A stretch of DNA of 64,000 nt from Thermophilibacter gallinarum (GCF_014982725.1 NZ_JADCJZ010000003.1:310001-374000), one strand, 5' to 3'. Counted from the first letter of the stretch, positions 1 through 10,166 are shown. Notes: generated by a model from the sequence alone, not told the origin. Program-made: numbers and translations.

Positions 1-351
1 CTCGATGTGCTCGAACGCACCGGCGCCGCCGAACGCTGCCGCTGCATCCTCCACTGGTTCTCCGGCTCCTCCGACGAGCTCTGGCGCGCGGCACGGCTCG
101 GCTGCTGGTTCTCCCTCGGCGAGCGTTCGCTCGCAACGAGGCGCGGGCGGGAGTACGCCCGGGTCCTTCCCCTCGACCGCCTGCTGCTGGAGACGGACCT
201 CCCGGAGGCCGAGCACGCCCGCACCGACGTCCCCGCCCTTGCGGTCTCTCTGGGGCGGGCCCTTGACGCGGCGGCCGCCGCACGCGGCATCGACCCGGAG
301 GAAGTGCGCAGAGTCTCCGTAGACAATGCGACGGCCCTTCTCGACGTTTGA
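1..351 (+). CDS. TatD-family metal-dependent hydrolase, C-terminal part
   Basis: This reading frame is open from the window edge, so only the last 116 residues are visible and the start lies outside. Near the left edge is HWFSGSSDE, matching the TatD-family block with the metal-binding His. Further on LLLETDLPE matches the conserved LLxETD block that carries a catalytic Asp. TatD enzymes are TIM-barrel, divalent-metal-dependent nucleases or related hydrolases in the cytoplasm. The gene ends with TTC-TCG-ACG-TTT codons and a TGA, and the next gene begins about 60 bp later on the same strand. Substrate cannot be told from this fragment. Confidence 0.72.
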   Translation, partial: LDVLERTGAAERCRCILHWFSGSSDELWRAARLGCWFSLGERSLATRRGREYARVLPLDRLLLETDLPEAEHARTDVPALAVSLGRALDAAAAARGIDPEEVRRVSVDNATALLDV

Positions 352-411
352 GGGCCGACGCGGCGCATGGTAGAGTTTATGAGGCCCGGAACGCGCCCGA
401 ACAGAGGTCAC

Positions 412-1536
412 ATGAAGCCGCTGCGCAAGACCACGCACGTGAGAAACCCGCTCTCCTCGACGATGCTCGCCAGCACGTCGGGAGACCTCGACCTGCCCCT
501 TGACGACGTCGTCATCGTCTTCGCGTGCAGCGAGAACTTCGTCCCGTACCTCTCCGTGGCAATCCAGTCCATCGTGGACAACGCCAGCGCCTCGCGTCGC
601 TACGACATCATCGTGCTCACGCGCAACATCTCGCCCGCGAGCATGATCACGCTCACGCGCCAGACCAAGGCCGACAACGTGGGCATCGGCTTCCTCGACG
701 TCGACGCGGCGCTCGGTGACATCGAGCTCCCCCACCACGGGCACTTCCGCCCCGAGACGTACTTCCGCCTGCTCGCCCCGCAGCTCCTGCCCAACGTGGA
801 CAAGGCGATCTACCTCGACTCCGACCTCATCGTGGACGATGATGTCGCCGGGCTCTACGACGTGGACGTCACCGGCTACCCGCTGGCGGCCACGCGCGAC
901 GCCGACACGATCGGCCAGATCGAGGGCTACGACACGACCGTGGGGCCCTACCTCAAGAACGAGCTCGGCATGAGCGACCCGCACGATTACTTCCAGGCGG
1001 GCGTTCTGCTCATGAACCTGGCGGAGCTGCGCCGGACCATAACGCCCGAGGAGTTCCTCGACCTCTCCACGCAGCGCATGTGGCGATGGCTGGACCAAGA
1101 CGTCCTCAACAAGGTGGTCGACGGCAACTACGTGCGCGTGCACATGCGCTGGAACTACCTCATGGACTGGCAGCACCTCCGCCGCACCCACATCATCGCC
1201 AACGCCCCCGCCGACGTGCGCGCCGAGTACGAGGAGGCGGCCGCCGACCCCGCGATCATCCACTTCGCCGGGCCGGACAACCGCCCCTGGCTCTACCCCG
1301 ACGCCGACCGCGCCGACCTCTTCTGGCACTACGCCATGCGCTCGCCCTACCTTGACGAGATCAGGGGCCAGCTCGAGGAGTCGCGTGCCTCTGCCGCCGG
1401 CCTCGCCAAGCGCCTCCAGGTCATCGCGATCTACAAGGGCATCATGCCGGCCTTCGACAAGGTGTGCCCCGCCGGCTCGCGCCGCCGCGACGCCGTCATC
1501 CGCTCCTACATGGCCCTCGGCGGCTCCAACCTCTAA
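412..1536 (+). CDS. Glycosyltransferase family 8 protein
   Basis: A 374-residue protein of the GT8 fold (lipopolysaccharide galactosyl/glucosyltransferase and glycogenin relatives), which moves a sugar from a nucleotide-sugar donor. It opens with a strand VVIVFACSENFVPYLSVAI, typical of GT8. The donor and metal site is YLDSDLIVDDD (DxD motif). A later HFAGPDNRPW corresponds to the conserved H-x-x-G-x-x-K/R-PW block. The acceptor is probably a cell-surface glycan, which is inference. The frame is open from an ATG at 367, but the ATG at 412 is preferred because AGAGGT sits 4 bp upstream. The C-terminal tail is basic. The gene converges on clpX with a shared hairpin between. Confidence 0.83.
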   Translation: MKPLRKTTHVRNPLSSTMLASTSGDLDLPLDDVVIVFACSENFVPYLSVAIQSIVDNASASRRYDIIVLTRNISPASMITLTRQTKADNVGIGFLDVDAALGDIELPHHGHFRPETYFRLLAPQLLPNVDKAIYLDSDLIVDDDVAGLYDVDVTGYPLAATRDADTIGQIEGYDTTVGPYLKNELGMSDPHDYFQAGVLLMNLAELRRTITPEEFLDLSTQRMWRWLDQDVLNKVVDGNYVRVHMRWNYLMDWQHLRRTHIIANAPADVRAEYEEAAADPAIIHFAGPDNRPWLYPDADRADLFWHYAMRSPYLDEIRGQLEESRASAAGLAKRLQVIAIYKGIMPAFDKVCPAGSRRRDAVIRSYMALGGSNL

Positions 1537-1542
1537 CGAGAA

Positions 1543-1568
1543 GGGACGCCGCCCGGAGGCGACGTCCC
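1543..1568. terminator. Hairpin between the GT8 gene and clpX
   Basis: GC-rich stem of 11 pairs with one mismatch (left arm 1543-1553, right arm 1558-1568) and a 4-nt loop. It lies between two convergent gene ends. On the minus strand it is followed by CTTCTCGTTA rather than a U-tract. It probably serves both directions. Confidence 0.6.
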
Positions 1569-1604
1569 CGTCTGGACACGTGCTGGCGAGAAGGGCCCAT
1601 GACC

Positions 1605-2909
<1,305 letters not shown>

Positions 2910-2912
2910 TCG

Positions 2913-3530
2913 CTACTCCTGGGTCTGCTCGGTGCGAGAGGTGATGACGCGGTCCACGAGACCGTACGCGCAGGCCTCGGAGGCGCGCATGTAGTTGTCG
3001 CGCTCGGTGTCCGCGTTGACCTTCTCGATGGGCTGGCCGGTCGCCTCGGAGAGAATCTCGTTCAGGCGCTGGCGAATCCAGCGGGTCTCGTCGGCGACGA
3101 TCTGGATGTCGGTCTGCTGGCCGGAGACGCCCGAGCTCGGCTGGTGGATGAGGACCATCGAGTTGGGGAGCGCCAGGCGCTTGCCCTTGGCGCCGCAGGC
3201 GAGGATGGCGGCGCCCATGGAGGCGGCCATGCCCACGCAGATGGTGGAGACGTCCGGCTTGATGAAGTTCATCGTGTCGATGATGCCGAGGCCGGCGTAG
3301 ACGTCACCGCCCGGCGAGTCGATGTAGAGGGCGATGTCCTTGTCGGGGTCCTGGCTCTCCAGGTGGAGGAGCTGCGCGATCACGAGGTTGGCGGAGTCGC
3401 GCGTCACCTCCTCGCCGAGAAAGACGATGCGGTCGTTGAGCAGGCGCGAGTAGATGTCGTAGCTGCGCTCGCCGCGCGGCGTCTGCTCGACGACGTAGGG
3501 GATGAGGGGGATGTTGGTGGGCTGGTGCAT
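2913..3530 (-). CDS. clpP: ClpP, proteolytic subunit of the ATP-dependent Clp protease
   Basis: A 205-residue serine peptidase that forms the double-heptamer chamber used by ClpX and other Clp ATPases. The catalytic triad is visible as Ser104 in GMAASMGAA, His129 in LIHQPS and Asp178 in DTERDNY. The oxyanion-loop block [11 protein letters not shown] is present. The short N-terminus, [17 protein letters not shown], looks like a typical propeptide. It lies between tig (71 bp upstream, with a hairpin in the gap) and clpX (3 bp downstream). No second clpP copy is in the window. Confidence 0.97.
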   Translation of the reverse strand: MHQPTNIPLIPYVVEQTPRGERSYDIYSRLLNDRIVFLGEEVTRDSANLVIAQLLHLESQDPDKDIALYIDSPGGDVYAGLGIIDTMNFIKPDVSTICVGMAASMGAAILACGAKGKRLALPNSMVLIHQPSSGVSGQQTDIQIVADETRWIRQRLNEILSEATGQPIEKVNADTERDNYMRASEACAYGLVDRVITSRTEQTQE

Positions 3531-3553
3531 GTGATCTCCGTTTCTTGTGCGTG

Positions 3554-3579
3554 CGCCCCGGGCAGTGGTGCCCGGGGCG
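3554..3579 (-). terminator. Hairpin between tig and clpP
   Basis: Perfect 11-bp GC-rich stem (3554-3564 with 3569-3579) and a 4-nt GTGG loop. No U-tract follows on the minus strand. It may be a partial terminator or a processing stem that separates tig from clpPX expression. Confidence 0.55.
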
Positions 3580-3601
3580 TCAGGAGACAGGTGTGGCGAG
3601 C

Positions 3602-4948
3602 TTACTCGGCGTCGGCCTTGTCAGCGGCGGCGGCGCGCTCGGCGACCTCGTCGACGATGTTCACCTTGGCGTTCTCGACGAGCCAGTCGAGGGCCTTGGT
3701 GCGACGGATGGAGTCGCGGATGGCGGGCAGACGGCCCTCGGAGCGCCACTGCTCGACGGAGGCGTCGACGTCCTCGACGCCGGCCTTCTCGAACTCGGCG
3801 CGGACGTCGTCCTCGGTGGCCTCGACGCCGAGCTTGGCGGCGAGGGCGTCGAGCGCGAGGGACTGACGCGCGCGCTCCTCGGCCTGGACGCGGAGGTCGG
3901 CCAGGAAGTCGTCGGTCTTCACGCCGCGGGCGCGCAGGTACATGTCGAGGCTGACGTTCTGGCGCTGGAGCTGGGCGAGGAACTCGGAGGCGAGCTCGTT
4001 GAAGATCTCGTTCTGATAGGCCTCGGGAACGGCCTCGAGCTTGAGGGCCTTGCCGAGGGCCTCGACGACGCGGTCCTCCTTGAGGTTGGGGAGCGTCGTC
4101 TTCTTGTCGGCCTCGACCTCCTCCTTGACGGCGGCGCGGAAGGCGGCCACGTCGTCGTAGCCATACTTCTTGGCGATCTCGTCGTCGAGCTCGGGGGTGA
4201 CGGCCTTCTTGATGCCGTTCAGCGTGACCTTGACGGAGAAGGTGTGGGAGTGCTCCTCGCCCTCGTGCTCGTGGGTGCGGGTCCACTCGATGGCCTTCTC
4301 CTCGCCCTTCTTCATCCCGACGATGCCCTCCTGGAGCTGGTCGGGGATCTGCTGGCCGTCAAGCGCGAGCAGGCGGTTCTTGCCGGCGAGGTGACCGGCA
4401 CCCTCGACGTTCTCGACGTCGACGGAGACAATGTCACCGTTCTCGACGGCACGCTCCTCCTCGACGTCCTCGTAGGTCATCTGGTAGCTGAGGAGCTGGT
4501 TGACCTGCCAGTCAATCTCGGCCTCGGTGGCCTCCTCGGGCGGCATGTTGATCTCGGGGGCGTCGTAGCTCTCGAGCTCGCAGGACGGGCGCACGCCGAT
4601 GGTGGCGGTCACGACGTAGTCGGCGCCCTCGACGGCGAGCTCGGGGTCGGCGCCCTCGGCGCCGAAGTCCACGCGGCCGACCGGGGTGACGTCGAGCTCC
4701 TCGAGCATGAGGGGCTCGGCGGCGTTGAGGAGGTCGTTGGTGGCCTGGGCGAGCACGGCCTCGCGGCCCATGATGCCGTCGATCACCGGGCGCGGCGCGT
4801 GGCCGCGACGGAAGCCCTGGAAGTTGTACTTCTTGGCGATGTCCTTGTACGTCCGCTTGACGGCGGCGTCGACCTCGGCGGCGGGGATGGTGAGGGTGGC
4901 AGCCATCTTCTCGTCGGACGGCTTCTCGGCGGTGACGGTGATCTTCAA
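3602..4948 (-). CDS. tig: Trigger factor, ribosome-bound chaperone
   Basis: A 448-residue ribosome-associated chaperone and peptidyl-prolyl isomerase. The N-terminal ribosome-binding signature is seen as [15 protein letters not shown] near residue 45. A central PPIase domain and a long helical C-terminal domain follow, and the tail is acidic and Ala-rich. The frame runs far upstream through the tRNA-Leu gene, so the start was placed at TTG 4948, 3-5 bp after GGAGGA. This gives the expected [10 protein letters not shown]-terminus. The gene leads the tig-clpP-clpX order common in bacteria, linking folding of new chains to degradation. Confidence 0.94.
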   Translation of the reverse strand: MKITVTAEKPSDEKMAATLTIPAAEVDAAVKRTYKDIAKKYNFQGFRRGHAPRPVIDGIMGREAVLAQATNDLLNAAEPLMLEELDVTPVGRVDFGAEGADPELAVEGADYVVTATIGVRPSCELESYDAPEINMPPEEATEAEIDWQVNQLLSYQMTYEDVEEERAVENGDIVSVDVENVEGAGHLAGKNRLLALDGQQIPDQLQEGIVGMKKGEEKAIEWTRTHEHEGEEHSHTFSVKVTLNGIKKAVTPELDDEIAKKYGYDDVAAFRAAVKEEVEADKKTTLPNLKEDRVVEALGKALKLEAVPEAYQNEIFNELASEFLAQLQRQNVSLDMYLRARGVKTDDFLADLRVQAEERARQSLALDALAAKLGVEATEDDVRAEFEKAGVEDVDASVEQWRSEGRLPAIRDSIRRTKALDWLVENAKVNIVDEVAERAAAADKADAE

Positions 4949-4999
4949 CGTTCCTCCAGTGTCTTCGATGGCGGGCCTGCCCCGCCAGTTTTCCCAAGC

Positions 5000-5086
5000 T
5001 GGTGCGGGCGAAAGGACTCGAACCTTCATGGGGTCACCCCCACTGGAACCTAAATCCAGCGTGTCTACCAGTTCCACCACGCCCGC
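5000..5086 (-). tRNA. tRNA-Leu, anticodon TAG
   Basis: An 87-nt class II tRNA with encoded CCA. The acceptor stem GCGGGCG/CGCCCGC is intact, the anticodon loop is TTTAGGT, and a long variable arm GTGGGGGTGACCCCA is present. It lies 51 bp upstream of tig on the same strand. Confidence 0.97.
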
Positions 5087-5104
5087 GGATTTCACAGCCT
5101 TATG

Positions 5105-5110
5105 AGTGTA
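5105..5110 (-). promoter_or_regulatory. Likely -10 box for tRNA-Leu
   Basis: TACACT on the minus strand, 18 bp ahead of the mature tRNA 5' end. No good -35 box was seen at the proper distance. Confidence 0.35.
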
Positions 5111-5196
5111 GCAAACTTCTACAGGATACCCTCGTCTCGGCAGATATTTCACGCAGGCGAGAAGGACCGGGCACCGCGGGCCGCCGTCGGCCAACG

Positions 5197-5514
5197 TCAC
5201 GCGCGGCGCAGGCGGACCGCCGTGCCGGAGCAGCAGGTCATGATCATGCCCTCGAAGGTCTCGTAGCCGATGGAGGCACCCACGACGGCGTCCGCCCCGA
5301 GCGCCTCCGCACGCTGCTGCATCTCGGCTAGGACCTCGTTTCTCGCCTGCTGGAGCTCCTCCTCGTAGCCGGCCGAGCGTCCACCGAAGACGTTGCGGAT
5401 CCCCGCGCCGAGGTCGCGGAACATGTTGATGCCGCTTACCGCCTCGCCGGTGACGATGCCGAGGTAGTCGACGATCTGGTGACCCTCGACGGAGTTGGTG
5501 GTTGTGACGATCAT
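5197..5514 (-). CDS. YbjQ/UPF0145-family protein
   Basis: A 105-residue protein covering the whole YbjQ (UPF0145) fold: an N-terminal [14 protein letters not shown] strand, a central [16 protein letters not shown] segment, and a C-terminal block with [15 protein letters not shown] and a Cys pair (MTCCSGTAV). The family forms ring-like oligomers; a metal-related role has been proposed but the function is unknown. It starts 12 bp after the histidine kinase stops, so it may be the last gene of that operon. The stop is followed by GC-rich inverted sequence and a CTTCTCG motif at 5158-5164. Confidence 0.85.
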   Translation of the reverse strand: MIVTTTNSVEGHQIVDYLGIVTGEAVSGINMFRDLGAGIRNVFGGRSAGYEEELQQARNEVLAEMQQRAEALGADAVVGASIGYETFEGMIMTCCSGTAVRLRRA

Positions 5515-5526
5515 GGATGTCTCCTC

Positions 5527-6543
5527 TCAGACGGTGCTCATGACGAGCGTGATGGTGAGGGTTCCGTCCGCCACGCGCGCGGAGAGCTCCATCCCCTGGG
5601 CGGTGGCGAGCTCGGCGGCGACGGACAGGCCGAGGCCCGAGCCCTGCGTCGCGCGTGAGGCGTCGGCCTGATAGAAGCGCTCGAAGAGGCGATCGGCGTC
5701 GATCGAGCCGGGTTCGGCAACGGGGTTGGCAAAGTCCGCGAGCACGCGGCTCTTCTCGGTCGGGCGGACCGTCACCGAGAGCGTCCCCGACCCGTGTCGC
5801 AGCGCGTTGACCACGAGGTTCTCCACGATGCGCGCGAGCGCCTCGGCGTCAGCCTCGACCATGACGTCCTCGCATTCCAGCGCAGGCTCCCAGCCACGCC
5901 CCTCGAACTCCGGGTAGTGGCCGAGAAGGACCTGCTCCAAGAGCGGTCGCAGGGCGACGGATCCCAGCTCGAAAGGGGTGTCGGGGTCGGCGGCGCGGGC
6001 ATACGAGAAGAGCTCGTCCAGGAGGCCCGCCATCGCGGCGAGCCGTGCGTCGGCGGCTGCGAGCTGGGCGCCCCTGCGCGCCGGGTCCTCTTCCTCTCGC
6101 GCCAGCTGCAGATAGCCGCGCGCACCGGTGAGCGGCGTCCGCACGTCGTGGGAGAGCGCGGAGAGGCCGCGCGAGAACTCGTCCGCGGAGCGCAGGGCCT
6201 CCACGCGCTCCGCGTCGGAGGCGGCGAGCTCAGCGTTCACGGAGTCGACCAGGGAGACCATGCCCGGCAGACGGCTGCTGGTCGTGAGGCGCGCGTTGCT
6301 CGCACGGTCACGGGCAGTCAGAAAGCGCGCCTGGCGACCCAGCTCGGTTGCATAGCAGGCGACGACGAAGACCGCCCCCATGGCCAGGCCCAGCGCCAGC
6401 ATCGCCGTAAGCATGATTGCATCAGCCATGTGAAACCTCTCCACGACGCCGGCCCACCACTCCATCCTAGAGCTTGCGAGCAGCCAGTCTACGAGCGGCT
6501 CCAGCCAGCGGTAGAGCTGCTCGAGGAACGCCTCGCGCATCAT
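5527..6543 (-). CDS. Sensor histidine kinase of a peptide-sensing type
   Basis: A 338-residue membrane kinase with one clear TM segment near residues 37-58, a short linker and no sensor domain. The H-box is SALSHDVRTPLTGARGY, the N-box ENLVVNALRHGSG and the G2 box GSGLGLSVAAE. The usual DxGxG box is replaced by DFANPV, a pattern I associate with kinases beside lantibiotic-type transporters. The frame is open further upstream, but the start is set at ATG 6543 because it forms an ATGA overlap with the permease stop, implying translational coupling. The likely partner is the response regulator at 9441-10127, separated from it by the transporter genes. Confidence 0.85.
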   Translation of the reverse strand: MMREAFLEQLYRWLEPLVDWLLASSRMEWWAGVVERFHMADAIMLTAMLALGLAMGAVFVVACYATELGRQARFLTARDRASNARLTTSSRLPGMVSLVDSVNAELAASDAERVEALRSADEFSRGLSALSHDVRTPLTGARGYLQLAREEEDPARRGAQLAAADARLAAMAGLLDELFSYARAADPDTPFELGSVALRPLLEQVLLGHYPEFEGRGWEPALECEDVMVEADAEALARIVENLVVNALRHGSGTLSVTVRPTEKSRVLADFANPVAEPGSIDADRLFERFYQADASRATQGSGLGLSVAAELATAQGMELSARVADGTLTITLVMSTV

Positions 6544-7361
6544 GCAACATCGCGCCTCGTGCCAGCGAGGATGCCGAGCGTGCCACACGCGAGGCAGAGC
6601 GGGACGCCGACGATGAGCGCGCGGACAGCCGGGGCGAAGCCGGTCGCATCCACGGCGAGCATGTCCGCGGCGCCGTTGCCGACCGCGGCCATGGTGACGT
6701 AGGGCGCCCAGGCGAGGGCGGCCTCGAGCGCAGGGCCCCAGTCCAGGCCAAACGCGTTGCTCACGAGCAGGAGGAAGGAGAAGAAGCCCTGTTCCACGGC
6801 ACCCGAGAGCAGCAGGAACGCGACGATAAATGCAATTGCCCGACTGCGTGTGAGCTGTCCGACCAGCAGCACGACGAGCGCGTAGACGCACGCCGCGAGC
6901 CAGCCCTCCCCTGCCCACGCCGCGACCTGCCAGAACGGCTCGACGTTCTCCACGGAACGCAAGGTCACAAGGACGCCAAGCCCGCTGAACACGAGATAGG
7001 CAAGCAGGAGAGTGCCCGAGAGGGTAACCGTGAGCAGGTACTTTTCGGCAAAGTACGCGACGCGACCGCGCATCGACGAGAGAAGCGTACGGTCAAAGCC
7101 GGAATCGGAGTCCGCGCAGGAGAGATGCGCGGCAACGAAGGGGGCGATCGTCGACACGAGCGCGATCGAGGCTCCCCGCCCGGCGAGGCGCAGGGCGCCC
7201 GCGCGCCCGGTGAGACCGTCGTAGACGACGCCGGGCTCGAGCGGCCACCAGATGGTGAGTACGACGCTGCCCAGGGTGGCAAGCGCGACGAGGGCGAGCA
7301 CAACCCACGACCAGCGGGCGTGCAGGGTGCGGTGGAGGTCGGACTTGAGCAGTGCCATCAT
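6540..7361 (-). CDS. ABC-2 type permease, immunity-transporter style, second copy
   Basis: A 273-residue membrane protein with about six hydrophobic segments. It starts MMALLKSDLHRTLHARWSW, closely resembling the start of the preceding permease, so the two look like a duplicated heterodimeric pair. Such pairs join one ATPase in lantibiotic or bacitracin self-protection exporters (LanFEG-like). The length of about 270 residues fits. ATGA overlaps link it to the permease upstream and the kinase downstream. Substrate is not known; no lantibiotic precursor or modification gene is nearby, so a defensive role against foreign peptides is inference. Confidence 0.75.
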   Translation of the reverse strand: MMALLKSDLHRTLHARWSWVVLALVALATLGSVVLTIWWPLEPGVVYDGLTGRAGALRLAGRGASIALVSTIAPFVAAHLSCADSDSGFDRTLLSSMRGRVAYFAEKYLLTVTLSGTLLLAYLVFSGLGVLVTLRSVENVEPFWQVAAWAGEGWLAACVYALVVLLVGQLTRSRAIAFIVAFLLLSGAVEQGFFSFLLLVSNAFGLDWGPALEAALAWAPYVTMAAVGNGAADMLAVDATGFAPAVRALIVGVPLCLACGTLGILAGTRRDVA

Positions 7362-8158
7362 GCGACATCCCTCCTCGAGACGAGCAGCGCGTCGACGGCG
7401 GTGACGGCAACGGTAAGCGGCAGGCAGACGATGAGCGCGCGAACGGCGCCGGACAGATGCGCGGCATTGTCCGACGAGAGCAGCGTGACGGCACCCTGAC
7501 CGACGATGCCAACGATCTGCGACGGCAGCCAGGGGGCGACGGCCGAGGAGAAGTCAAGGAAGTTGCCGCCGGCAAGGTAGCAGAGGGCGTCGATACCTAT
7601 GACGATGCCGCCCTCGAGCAGGCCTCCGGCAGCGAGAACGGCAAACACCGTGGTCACGCCCTCGTTGCGCGTGAGTTGGGCCACGAGCACCGTGAGCGCG
7701 ACGTAGGGCGCGGCGCAGAGCCATGTGCAGCCGAGCCAGGCCGCCACCTGCCACGCGGGCTCGAGGTCTGCCACCGGGACCCCGGAGACCGGCAGGGCGA
7801 GAAGCCCCACCACAAACACGAACACGATCAGGACGGCAGCGAGCAGCAACGAGAAGACGCACTTCTCAGCAAACCAGACCATGCGGGCGCGCTCACCAAG
7901 AGATGAGAGGATCGAGCGGGAAAACCCTATGTCGGTCCGGTCGCAGCACACAATGCTCGCCATGGCCGCAGCGAGCATCTGAACACCCGTCATGGCGAGC
8001 GCCGAGTTGGTGAGGTCGTCGTAGCGGACGGGTCCCATGCTGGTCCAACGCATCATGAGGGCTGGCGCAAGCAGGAGAAACGCCACGATGGCGACCACGC
8101 CCCAAATCCAGCGCGAGTGCAGGACGCGATAGGCGTCCGAGCGGAGCAGGGCGATCAT
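7358..8158 (-). CDS. ABC-2 type permease, immunity-transporter style, first copy
   Basis: A 266-residue membrane protein with six predicted TM segments and a cytoplasmic N-terminus MIALLRSDAYRVLHSRW. It is related to the next gene in length, N-terminal motif and overall hydropathy, and both end in SRRDVA/TRRDVA. It overlaps the ATPase stop by ATGA. It probably forms the channel together with its paralogue, energised by the ATPase at 8155-9090. Confidence 0.75.
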   Translation of the reverse strand: MIALLRSDAYRVLHSRWIWGVVAIVAFLLLAPALMMRWTSMGPVRYDDLTNSALAMTGVQMLAAAMASIVCCDRTDIGFSRSILSSLGERARMVWFAEKCVFSLLLAAVLIVFVFVVGLLALPVSGVPVADLEPAWQVAAWLGCTWLCAAPYVALTVLVAQLTRNEGVTTVFAVLAAGGLLEGGIVIGIDALCYLAGGNFLDFSSAVAPWLPSQIVGIVGQGAVTLLSSDNAAHLSGAVRALIVCLPLTVAVTAVDALLVSRRDVA

Positions 8159-9090
8159 CGGGCGCCACCGTCCTTCTCGCCGTCTGCGCCGCCCATGAGC
8201 TCGACGAAGTACTCCTCGATGTCGCGCTCCTGCTGGGCGAGCTCACGAACCTCGATGCCAGAGGAGAAGCATGCAGCGCTCACTTCCTCGAGCGCGACGC
8301 CCGTGACCACGAGCGCGCCGTCGGGCTCCACGCGGAAGGTCGCCTGCGGGAGCGCCTGCTCGAGGAGTGCCAGCCCACGCTCTGGCTGCGCCAGACGGAC
8401 GCGCACGGAACTGCCGCAGCGCTCGTGGAGCTCGGCGTCGGTGAACTCTGCCGCGAGATGGCCATCCGCAATCACGCCAAAGCGCGTGGCAACGCGGTCG
8501 AGCTGGTCCAACACATGGCTGGAGATCATGATCGTGACGCCGTGCTCATGGTTGAGGCGAACGAGCGCAAGACGCATGGCACGCGTGGCCTCGGGGTCGA
8601 GGCCGTTGAAGGGCTCGTCCAGGAGCAGCAGGTCGGGGCTGCCCACGAGCGCGAGCGCCAGGCCCAGGCGCTGCTTCATGCCGAGCGAGTAGGCCTTCAC
8701 GCGGCGGTGGTCGGTCGGGTCGAGGCCCACGAGGCCGAGCAGGTCGTCCGCAACCTGCCCCGCATGCGTCAGGCCGAGCGCGAGCGCCTTGGCGACGAGG
8801 TTGTCGCGCGCAGTGAGGCTGGCGAGCACGCCCGGGCTCTCGATGAGGGCGCCGATGCGGGAGAAGCCCTGCGGCGTGGCACCGCCGCGCTCCGGGTCGC
8901 CGAAGAGGACGACCTCACCCGCGGTGGGGCGTGCCAGGCCGCAGACCATCTTCATCGTGGTGGACTTGCCCGATCCGTTCTTGCCCACGAAGCCGTAGAT
9001 GTCGCCGGCGGCGACGGTCATGTCCAGGTTGTCCACGGCCAGCTTGCGACGGTAGCGCTTGGTGAGGCCGTGCGTCTCTATGACGTTCAC
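8155..9090 (-). CDS. ABC transporter ATPase, lantibiotic/bacitracin-immunity type
   Basis: A 311-residue ATPase. Walker A is GKNGSGKST near residues 37-45, the signature is YSLGMKQRLGLALAL, and Walker B is LLLLDEPFNGLDPEATR followed by the switch His in ISSHVL. The C-terminal about 90 residues, ending QERDIEEYFVELMGG, are typical of the BcrA/LanF group rather than of importers. Start is GTG 9090, six bases after AAAGGAG. It heads a four-gene translationally coupled unit (ATPase, two permeases, kinase). A 350-bp spacer holding array X separates it from the response-regulator gene upstream on the same strand. Confidence 0.85.
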   Translation of the reverse strand: MNVIETHGLTKRYRRKLAVDNLDMTVAAGDIYGFVGKNGSGKSTTMKMVCGLARPTAGEVVLFGDPERGGATPQGFSRIGALIESPGVLASLTARDNLVAKALALGLTHAGQVADDLLGLVGLDPTDHRRVKAYSLGMKQRLGLALALVGSPDLLLLDEPFNGLDPEATRAMRLALVRLNHEHGVTIMISSHVLDQLDRVATRFGVIADGHLAAEFTDAELHERCGSSVRVRLAQPERGLALLEQALPQATFRVEPDGALVVTGVALEEVSAACFSSGIEVRELAQQERDIEEYFVELMGGADGEKDGGAR

Positions 9091-9134
9091 GCTCGCTCCT
9101 TTCTAGAGGCTGCGCACCATGATGACGGGAAGAC

Positions 9135-9162
9135 CTTTAGAATCCGTGAGCCAAATCTAAAG
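9135..9162 (-). promoter_or_regulatory. Inverted repeat ahead of the immunity-transporter operon
   Basis: CTTTAG (9135-9140) and CTAAAG (9157-9162) form an inverted repeat with imperfectly matched flanks, 45 bp upstream of the ATPase start. Its position fits an operator, possibly for the response regulator encoded just upstream; that link is inference. Confidence 0.35.
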
Positions 9163-9181
9163 AAAGCTTGAGGAAGCCGTC

Positions 9182-9410
9182 TGCAAAACGGCCGTTCGTG
9201 ATGAATGATTCGACCGAGAGCTGCAAAACAGCCGCTCGTGATGAGAAAAACGTGACGCAATAGAGCCTCGCGCAGTTCTTCGCGGTTCATAATCCCAGTT
9301 GAGAGAAAAATAATTTCATCGAATGTGGTCATGAGACCGAGAAACATTCATCACGAGCGAGAGTTTTGCACGCAAGACGCCGCCTTTTCATCACGAGCAT
9401 GAGTTCTGCA
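9182..9410. repeat. Array X: four copies of a 24-bp motif in a 2+2 inverted layout
   Basis: Copies lie at 9182-9205 and 9222-9245 (plus) and 9347-9370 and 9387-9410 (minus). All share TGCARAAC, a variable 4-base stretch, then GYTCGTGATGA. The two copies on each arm are offset by 40 bp, and the inner copies are separated by 101 bp. A transcript could fold copy 1 on copy 4 and copy 2 on copy 3. The array fills most of the 350-bp spacer between the response regulator and the ATPase; apart from the 9135-9162 inverted repeat nothing else is seen in that spacer. Confidence 0.9.
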
Positions 9411-9440
9411 GCGGTCTGCGCCTCACAGAGCGCCCAGACG

Positions 9441-10127
9441 CTACGCAAGCTTGAAGCCCATGCCCCAGACCGTCTTGAGGTAGCCGTCGGTGCCTGTGGC
9501 ACGCAGCTTGCCGCGAATGTTGGAGACGTGCACGGCCACGGTGGAGTCGTCGCCCGCAAATGGCTCCCCCCACGCCAGCTCGAAGAGCTCGGACTTGGAG
9601 AAGACCTTGTTCGGACGTCGAACAAGCGCCTCGAGGATGTTGAACTCTATCTTGGTGAGCGGGACATCACGAGATCCGTCGACGGTGAGCGTACGGGCCT
9701 CCGTGTCCAGGGCCCACTGACGGTACCGCAGGACCCCCGAGTCCGCGGTCGCACCCGTACCTCGGTGGCGCAGCTGCACGGCGACGCGTGCCGCCAGCTC
9801 GTCGAGGTCGAAGGGCTTTACGAGGTAGTCGTCCGCGCCCAGGTCGAGAAGACCGATCTTGTCGGCAGCCGTCGCACGGGCGGAGATCACCACGACGGGC
9901 GTCGCGGCATCGCGCTCGCGAATGAGCCCCACGAGCTCCTCCCCCGTCACGCCGGGCAGCATGAGGTCGCTGATGACGAGGTCGAACGTCGTGCCCTTCT
10001 CGCCCAGCAGAAGGCGCGCCTCGGAGCCGGAGAACGCCTGCGTCACCGTGTGGCCGTCACGCGAGAGACGCGTCGCCACGACGTCATTGATCGCCGCGTC
10101 GTCCTCGATCACTAGAACCCGCGCCAT
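9441..10127 (-). CDS. OmpR-family response regulator
   Basis: A 228-residue regulator. The receiver domain has acidic residues in VIEDD, the phospho-accepting Asp54 in ISDLMLPG and the conserved Lys in DDYLVKPF. A winged-helix DNA-binding domain occupies residues 130-228 and ends with GYLKTVWGMGFKLA. The frame is open to 10163, but ATG 10127 is preferred because GGGGGAGG lies 4 bp upstream and the product then begins MARVLVIEDD. It is upstream of, and co-directional with, the transporter-kinase unit, and probably controls it once phosphorylated by that kinase. Confidence 0.92.
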   Translation of the reverse strand: MARVLVIEDDAAINDVVATRLSRDGHTVTQAFSGSEARLLLGEKGTTFDLVISDLMLPGVTGEELVGLIRERDAATPVVVISARATAADKIGLLDLGADDYLVKPFDLDELAARVAVQLRHRGTGATADSGVLRYRQWALDTEARTLTVDGSRDVPLTKIEFNILEALVRRPNKVFSKSELFELAWGEPFAGDDSTVAVHVSNIRGKLRATGTDGYLKTVWGMGFKLA

Positions 10128-10166
10128 GCTCCTCCCCCAAACGACACGAAGGACCGCCCCCACGTA

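Noticed and set aside
9087-9347. 86-residue frame through array X
   Set aside because: Overlaps the ATPase start, no ribosome site, and its content is explained by the repeats.
9182-9410. CRISPR-like reading of array X
   Set aside because: Only four copies, half inverted, with 16-bp gaps and a 101-bp centre; no cas genes.
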